A stretch of 10,146 nucleotides of DNA from Patescibacteria group bacterium UBA4664 (GTDB taxonomy: Bacteria; Patescibacteriota; Saccharimonadia; CAILAD01; BJGX01): contig CALRAY010000013.1 of assembly GCA_943353705.1 (NCBI GenBank), positions 1 to 10,146 on the forward strand, in the 5' to 3' direction. Each line of letters starts with the position of its first letter. The stretch's first letter is position 1. The translations under genes and the position numbers were made by a program. Positions 7,415-10,146 of the stretch are shown here, piece after piece. A model generated the notes under the pieces. The model was not told the DNA's origin and did no database searches. It saw only the letters and a program-made list of their open reading frames with translations.

Positions 7415-8419
7415 TGCCTTGATAGGGTCCGGGCTTGAAGTGTTTGGCTTGGAATTGTCCTGTGCTCCAGACTGCTTTTTTTTTGAGCCGTCAGAGCTTG
7501 ACTGTGTAGGTTCGACAATTTTAGTCTCCTGAACTTCTTCCTTCACTTCTTTTTGGGCTTTTTCTAAAGCTTCTTTGATACTTGTTGGGGCACTAGAGTC
7601 TGGGGCTTTAGGGACCTCATGCGTGGGTTTTGTAGGCCTGGTTTCGATTCGGTTATTTCGAGCGTTCATCACTCTTACAACTTCTTGCTGCTTGGCGCCA
7701 GCGGCTAACATCTGGGCTGCTACGGTCATAGACTTGGCAGTTGTATCAGGGATTGTGAAGTTGTGTGTTGCCGAAGTTATACCTGTATATAGTGCAGTTG
7801 CGATAGATTCATCAACCATACCTTGCTCCAATGACTCAAATAGCGAAACTAGCATTTCACATACTGAGCTAGCGTTTTGATCGATATAATTAACACTACC
7901 AAAGCCTTCATTGATACGATGATAATCTATATTAATAAGGTGTAGGCCATCGAAAATGGTTGGGTTTTGTTCAACTATTTTATCCATTTTAAGAATCTGG
8001 GGAACGCCTAGGGCAATTACCAAATCAAACTTAAATGGACCATGCTCAAAGCTCACGTCCTTGGCGCTAAAGTTACCATTAAGTGGAGTAACTGTTACAT
8101 CCAAATAATCTCCTTCGACATTATATTTAAGCTTATCTACGACTACATCGTGCATATCGACCTTGATAACAAAATCGCGTACACCCTGAATGTCGGTGCT
8201 TATAAATTGGGTGTCAAATAGCTCGGCACTCTTAGGTAATTTATCAGTAATAACAACACTAGCCTGCTTGTGCAGCTTGTTTAGCACTCTTTGCGTAGCG
8301 ATAGCAGCTGAAAGCTGATCGTTATTAGGCTCGCGGCCTGTAACAATCACAATATTGTGGGCTTGCTTAATTAGCTCGCTGGCTTGCTGTTTGGGTGTTA
8401 ATTCTTGATTCATACTCAT
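7409..8419 (-). CDS. DHH/NrnA-like protein with degraded active site and disordered tail
   Basis: Residues 10-255 have the fold pattern of DHH phosphoesterases (NrnA/RecJ superfamily), which cleave short RNAs or pAp with two metal ions. The metal-binding motifs are broken. The first (normally THxxPDGD) reads TGREPNND (27-34), losing the His and one Asp. The second, normally ending in Asp, reads DLVIALG (132-138). The DHH motif itself is DYH (165-167). The TDTG motif is SATH (216-219). D34, D165, H167 and N170 remain. The DHHA1 substrate-binding domain that should follow is missing; residues 256-336 are a Pro/Lys/Glu/Ser-rich tail of low complexity. It occupies the position of nrnA in the conserved rbfA-nrnA-truB order, so it is probably a former NrnA kept for a non-catalytic role. 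No SD precedes the ATG; a second ATG two codons on is equally possible. Confidence 0.75.
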   Translation of the reverse strand: MSMNQELTPKQQASELIKQAHNIVIVTGREPNNDQLSAAIATQRVLNKLHKQASVVITDKLPKSAELFDTQFISTDIQGVRDFVIKVDMHDVVVDKLKYNVEGDYLDVTVTPLNGNFSAKDVSFEHGPFKFDLVIALGVPQILKMDKIVEQNPTIFDGLHLINIDYHRINEGFGSVNYIDQNASSVCEMLVSLFESLEQGMVDESIATALYTGITSATHNFTIPDTTAKSMTVAAQMLAAGAKQQEVVRVMNARNNRIETRPTKPTHEVPKAPDSSAPTSIKEALEKAQKEVKEEVQETKIVEPTQSSSDGSKKKQSGAQDNSKPNTSSPDPIKAN

Positions 8420-8438
8420 AATTATTAGTTAATGGGCT

Positions 8439-8467
8439 ATTATACACAACATAAGAGGTTTTGTCAA
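8439..8467 (-). promoter_or_regulatory. Consensus sigma-70-type promoter for the minus-strand block
   Basis: TTGACA (8462-8467) and TATAAT (8439-8444) on the minus strand, separated by exactly 17 bases: a full consensus match. The start site near 8432 leaves a leader of about 13 nt with no SD before the DHH-like gene. It is divergent from the promoter at 8512 with 44 AT-rich bases between the two -35 elements. It probably drives the DHH-like gene and contributes to transcription down to aqpZ. Confidence 0.85.
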
Positions 8468-8511
8468 GACCTTTTATAGATACAGGACTTGCTTAAAGTT
8501 ATTTATAAAAT

Positions 8512-8540
8512 TTGACAATTCACCTAAAAGCTACTATTAT
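8512..8540 (+). promoter_or_regulatory. Promoter of the small 8548 unit
   Basis: TTGACA (8512-8517) followed after 17 bases by TATTAT (8535-8540, five of six consensus positions). The predicted start site at about 8547-8548 coincides with the A of the ATG at 8548. A TATAAT also occurs at 8538-8543, but with an unfavourable 20-base spacer. Confidence 0.65.
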
Positions 8541-8547
8541 AATGCTT

Positions 8548-8646
8548 ATGAAACGAATAAGCCAAAACATTTTTAAAGGAATCGCAGCAAGTTTTGTACT
8601 GTATATGTACATTCCTGCATTTTCTTTGGCTTATCGTATTAACTAA
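8548..8646 (+). CDS. Small signal-peptide-like or single-span membrane peptide, 32 residues
   Basis: The reading frame starts MKRISQNIFKGIAASF, continues with a hydrophobic stretch to FSLAYRIN and ends with TAA. A basic start (K2, R3, K10), a hydrophobic core (about 12-28) and an SLA-Y possible cleavage site resemble either a signal peptide with almost no mature part or a small membrane protein. It sits exactly between a good promoter and an intrinsic terminator, which argues that the unit is real; the ATG at the predicted transcript 5' end and the lack of an SD suggest leaderless translation. An in-frame ATG at 8542 would give 34 residues but probably precedes the transcript start. The unit could equally be a small RNA with a chance ORF. 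I do not recognise a family. Confidence 0.5.
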   Translation: MKRISQNIFKGIAASFVLYMYIPAFSLAYRIN

Positions 8647-8672
8647 ACATAAACAACTTATGATATGCGATG

Positions 8673-8696
8673 AGCCTCCCCTAGCGGAGGTTTTTT
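8673..8696 (+). terminator. Intrinsic terminator after the small ORF
   Basis: Stem CCTCC (8675-8679) with GGAGG (8686-8690), 6-nt loop, extendable by G-T and A-T pairs into the six-T run 8691-8696. It lies 27 nt after the stop codon of the 32-residue ORF and defines a transcript of about 150 nt. Confidence 0.8.
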
Positions 8697-8707
8697 CGTT
8701 TTAGAAC

Positions 8708-8764
8708 TATAACATATAAATGTAACCGCTATCTGGAGGCTCGTCGGATCTCAAAAGAGATCTG
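8708..8764 (+). promoter_or_regulatory. Leader of the acetyltransferase gene: weak -10 and hairpin
   Basis: The 87 bases before the acetyltransferase ATG hold TATAAA (8715-8720) or TATAAC (8708-8713) as possible -10 elements without a matching -35. A hairpin CGGATCTC-AAAA-GAGATCTG (8745-8764; 8-bp stem with one G-T) ends 19 nt before the ATG at 8784. GGAGGCTC (8735-8742) is SD-like but 44 nt from the start, and it is an exact reverse complement of GAGCCTCC (8672-8679), the 5' side of the upstream terminator. The start codon itself has no SD. Confidence 0.4.
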
Positions 8765-8783
8765 TACACAATTAACTCACAGA

Positions 8784-9476
8784 ATGGACAAACAAATGGC
8801 GTTTGGTGTAGCTATGAAATTTAATTCCCTGCCAAAAGAAGGCGAACCACTTAATATCATTATGCGGCCGCCTCTTGAAGGAGAGGAAGCGATTGTTTCT
8901 GCAGGCATTAGCAAAGGCAAGGTTAATGAATTCACGAATACCAATCGATCCGTTACGATCGAAATGGAGCATGAATTCTTCGCTAGCCATGCCAAGGAAG
9001 CCAATTCGGCTTTTTGGATTATTGCCATAGGCAATGATGATGCCGACGACATTGGACGTCCAATTGGTGTTAGCTCAATTGACGGCATCAAGGATGGTCG
9101 TGGCGGATCAGGCTGTATCATTTTTGATACAGACATGTGGGGCAAAGGTATTGCCTCCGCCTGCCACAGAGCCAGGTGCTTTTATGCCTACTCTCGGCTT
9201 GGACTTCGGGCCATCGACAGTACCGTTGCCTACCCCAACACTGGTAGCTACAAAGCCCTATTGGGAGTTGGCTACGCAGTAACCGGCACACTTTACAGCC
9301 TCCACTTCACAGGAGGTAAGTGGCACCACCTTCATTCTCTTACCTGGGTTAATCCAGACAAGTACAAATGGGATGAATTCTGGTGCGACAATAAGCCACC
9401 TAAGAAGTTTGTCGTAGCCCGTAAAAAGGCCAAGGCAACACTCGAATGGGCCAAGCAAAACATCACATTTCTGTGA
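8784..9476 (+). CDS. GNAT-family N-acetyltransferase, RimJ/RimL-like
   Basis: This 230-residue protein probably transfers an acetyl group from acetyl-CoA to an amine; the acceptor is unknown. The first strand with IIMRPPLEGEE (25-35) matches the start of Acetyltransf_3-type enzymes. The central fold has IGVSSIDG (94-101), the acetyl-CoA pyrophosphate-binding loop WGKGIA (119-124) followed by its helix, and a YPNTGS segment (150-155) with the conserved Asn, then GVGYAVTG (161-168), typical of RimJ/RimL. A basic, Lys/Trp-rich C-terminal extension (about 190-230) goes beyond the usual 170-190 residues and may bind the partner. Start choice is uncertain: in-frame ATGs also occur at 8796 and 8814 and none has an SD. 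It ends with TGA, showing that UGA is a stop in this genome. It is transcribed away from the RNA-decay block and is flanked by its own 3' hairpin. Confidence 0.85.
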   Translation: MDKQMAFGVAMKFNSLPKEGEPLNIIMRPPLEGEEAIVSAGISKGKVNEFTNTNRSVTIEMEHEFFASHAKEANSAFWIIAIGNDDADDIGRPIGVSSIDGIKDGRGGSGCIIFDTDMWGKGIASACHRARCFYAYSRLGLRAIDSTVAYPNTGSYKALLGVGYAVTGTLYSLHFTGGKWHHLHSLTWVNPDKYKWDEFWCDNKPPKKFVVARKKAKATLEWAKQNITFL

Positions 9477-9493
9477 TGACGGGTGTTACTACA

Positions 9494-9523
9494 TGGGGCC
9501 AGGTTATTTACCTGGCCCCATTT
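9494..9523 (+). terminator. Strong 3' hairpin after the acetyltransferase gene
   Basis: A perfect 11-bp stem, TGGGGCCAGGT (9494-9504) with ACCTGGCCCCA (9510-9520), 5-nt loop TATTT, begins 17 nt after the TGA. Only three T residues follow, so termination may be incomplete, but the stem is very GC-rich and well placed. The minus-strand side has no T-run. Confidence 0.65.
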
Positions 9524-9576
9524 ACATTGCCATTATATACCTTAGCTCACTGGTGTAGGGCACTTTATTGTTTTAA

Positions 9577-9637
9577 TTGTCATAAATACTTGACAGTATA
9601 AATAAGATGTGATAACTTGTATTTGTCAGTATATAAA
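9577..9637 (+). promoter_or_regulatory. Candidate promoter and repeated motifs before the small-ORF cluster
   Basis: TTGACA (9590-9595) is followed by an extended -10-like TGT-GATAAC (9608-9616) at the short spacing of 15 bases. Around it lie related motifs: TTGTCA (9577-9582), TTGACAGTATAAA (9590-9602) and TTGTCAGTATATAAA (9623-9637). TGTCA (9578-9582) and TGACA (9591-9595) form a dyad with an 8-base spacer. The pattern looks like a regulated promoter with repeated operator half-sites. The rest of 9524-9663 is AT-rich with no other recognisable feature. Confidence 0.4.
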
Positions 9638-9663
9638 AACACTGAAGAACCAGAGGAGCAAAA

Positions 9664-9732
9664 ATGAATAGTTACCCTACAGAACCCGAATGGGATTCTA
9701 GACGAGGAGCCGAGTACGATGAATTTCATTAA
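9664..9732 (+). CDS. Acidic 22-residue peptide, first of the small-ORF cluster
   Basis: The ATG is preceded five bases upstream by GAGGAG (9653-9658), the strongest SD seen in the window up to this point. The product begins MNSYPTEPEW and ends in EYDEFH; it has six acidic and two basic residues and no hydrophobic segment. It overlaps the next ORF by 14 bases, which suggests translational coupling. It may be a leader peptide for the next gene, a precursor peptide or a chance ORF; the SD and overlap favour the first two. No family is recognised. Confidence 0.5.
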   Translation: MNSYPTEPEWDSRRGAEYDEFH

Positions 9733-9943
9733 TGAGATGAGTACTGTGGTGATTTCAGAAAAAATTATTTTGCCTACTGGCAGTTTTCCTTGGCAAGATG
9801 GTGGGGACACAGGGGGGGACCCAGGTGGTAACAATGATTTGCCTACTGGCAAGTTCTTTTGGCAAAATGATGGCCAACTAGATGATGGTCAGCAAGATGA
9901 TTGGAAGGAAGATCCGTTACTCGATATACCGGATGAGTTCTAG
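9719..9943 (+). CDS. Acidic 74-residue protein with two LPTG-F-WQ repeats
   Basis: The ATG has its own GAGGAG (9704-9709) nine bases upstream, inside the previous ORF. Residues 1-17 form a short N-terminal part (MNFINEMSTVVISEKII). Two repeats then follow at a 23-residue period: LPTGSFPWQDGG from 18 and LPTGKFFWQNDG from 41. Each is followed by a Gly/Asp/Gln-rich linker, and the protein ends with an Asp/Glu-rich tail (to PDEF). Counting side chains gives 16 acidic and 3 basic residues. There are no cysteines, membrane segment or signal peptide. A short leader plus repeated Thr/Lys-aromatic motifs next to Asp/Glu resembles multicore precursors of ribosomally made, modified peptides (for example ester- or amide-linked graspetides), but no known core motif matches. 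The protein family is not recognised, and any maturation enzyme would lie beyond the window. Confidence 0.6.
   Translation: MNFINEMSTVVISEKIILPTGSFPWQDGGDTGGDPGGNNDLPTGKFFWQNDGQLDDGQQDDWKEDPLLDIPDEF
9769..9851 (+). repeat. In-frame direct repeat, 14 bp at 69-bp spacing
   Basis: TTTGCCTACTGGCA occurs at 9769-9782 and again at 9838-9851, exactly 23 codons apart. The similarity continues less perfectly into the TGGCAA sequences that follow. Each copy contains a small dyad TGCC-TACT-GGCA. It encodes the two LPTG repeats and points to an internal duplication of the coding unit. Confidence 0.85.
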
Positions 9944-10064
9944 CCTCTATCCAGGACGACTGCTGGTTAAACAGTCTGTAATATGCCGGGGTAGCTCCGG
10001 CACGCTCGAAAACCTGGGCGGGCGGTCATGCCCCAGGATAAAACGCTAGCCTCGATGGGAGGAC
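9941..10064 (+). repeat. Imperfect direct repeat flanking a structured gap
   Basis: TAGCCTCTATCCAGGAC (9941-9957) recurs as TAGCCTCGATGGGAGGAC (10047-10064), 106 bases apart. The first copy contains the stop codon of the 74-residue ORF; the second contains the SD of the 19-residue ORF. The pair could mark a duplication or insertion of the hairpin-rich segment in between. Confidence 0.5.
9958..10037 (+). other. Hairpin-rich segment, possible regulatory RNA
   Basis: Three successive hairpins fill the gap: GACTG (9958-9962) with CAGTC (9972-9976); TGCCGGGG (9984-9991) with CTCCGGCA (9995-10002), eight pairs with one G-T and a 3-nt loop; and CCTGGG (10013-10018) with CCCAGG (10032-10037). None has a T-run. 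The GC content is clearly higher than in the surrounding DNA. The arrangement before a strong SD resembles a riboswitch, leader or structured mRNA spacer; I cannot assign it to a known RNA class. Confidence 0.45.
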
Positions 10065-10067
10065 AGT

Positions 10068-10127
10068 ATGCCTGAAGTACCTGAAGGAACGGTGGAAGAG
10101 GAATACGGCGAAGAGTCGTATCCGTAA
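10068..10127 (+). CDS. Acidic 19-residue peptide, third of the small-ORF cluster
   Basis: GGGAGGA (10058-10064 region) stands about four bases before the ATG, an excellent SD. The product is MPEVPEGTVEEEYGEESYP: seven glutamates, no basic residue, two Tyr, ending in TAA. Its 3' half can fold into a hairpin (10100-10107 with 10117-10123). It shares with the 22-residue ORF the small size, acidity and strong SD. It may be a regulatory leader for a gene past the window end, or a precursor peptide; the sequence cannot decide. The last 19 bases of the window hold nothing recognisable. Confidence 0.45.
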   Translation: MPEVPEGTVEEEYGEESYP

Positions 10128-10146
10128 CCCACACGTTCTGTTCATC

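Noticed and set aside
8772..9458. Minus-strand ORFs opposite the acetyltransferase gene
   Set aside because: Antisense shadows without SD or recognisable domains, while the plus strand encodes a coherent GNAT fold.
9769..9851. LPTG repeats as sortase sorting signals
   Set aside because: Sortase motifs are LPxTG followed by a hydrophobic segment and basic tail; here one residue is missing, the motif is internal, and an acidic stretch follows.
9580..9852. 90-residue minus-strand ORF opposite the small-ORF cluster
   Set aside because: It runs antisense through the promoter and both SD sites of the plus-strand ORFs and has no SD or recognisable domain of its own.
9966..9972. GTTAAAC resembling an integron attC core site
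   Set aside because: A single 7-base match of this looseness is expected by chance; no partner RYYYAAC core at the right distance and no integrase are visible.
9941..10064. Known RNA classes (tRNA, SRP RNA, tmRNA, RNase P RNA) for the hairpin-rich gap
   Set aside because: None of the hallmark sequences or a cloverleaf can be found; it remains unassigned.

Overview
The window comes from a compact bacterial chromosome with the standard stop code: TAA, TAG and TGA all end real genes, so the UGA-recoded Gracilibacteria/SR1 and mycoplasmas are unlikely. Short intergenic gaps, a TruB that ends before any PUA domain, ribosomal and RNA-decay genes without Shine-Dalgarno (SD) sites whose ATG sits right behind a -10-like hexamer, and a uracil-DNA glycosylase that has lost its Fe-S cysteines together suggest a reduced-genome lineage such as Patescibacteria/CPR, perhaps Saccharibacteria. 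That placement is inference and not a sequence match.

Positions 1-618 (+) hold the C-terminal nucleotide-binding domain of an ABC exporter cut by the window edge. It converges, with one base between stop codons, on a minus-strand block that runs from about 8467 down to 620. In transcription order the block is: a degenerate DHH/NrnA-like protein, truB, rpsO, pnp, a family-4-type uracil-DNA glycosylase, ribonuclease J and an AqpZ-type aquaporin. The order DHH protein-truB-rpsO-pnp is the classical bacterial arrangement downstream of infB/rbfA. RNase J plus PNPase make it an RNA-maturation and RNA-decay block. A consensus promoter (TTGACA-17-TATAAT) starts it. Further promoters are visible before rpsO and aqpZ. 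A strong intrinsic terminator for the block lies inside the 3' coding end of the convergent ABC gene. A long interrupted hairpin with a possible pseudoknot separates rpsO from pnp, where E. coli has its RNase III/PNPase autoregulatory element.

From 8512 rightward everything reads on the plus strand and looks accessory. First comes a self-contained transcription unit of about 150 nt (promoter, 32-residue signal-peptide-like ORF apparently on a leaderless message, intrinsic terminator). Next is a GNAT acetyltransferase with a structured leader and a very stable 3' hairpin. Last, from 9577 to the window end, is a cluster of three very small, very acidic ORFs (22, 74 and 19 residues), each with a strong SD, unlike the SD-poor genes to the left. 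The 74-residue product carries two copies of an LPTG-x-F-x-W-Q motif 23 residues apart. The gap between the second and third ORFs is packed with stable hairpins and flanked by an imperfect direct repeat. I do not recognise this cluster. It is the best candidate here for an undescribed system, for example multicore modified-peptide precursors or peptide-controlled leaders for genes beyond the window.
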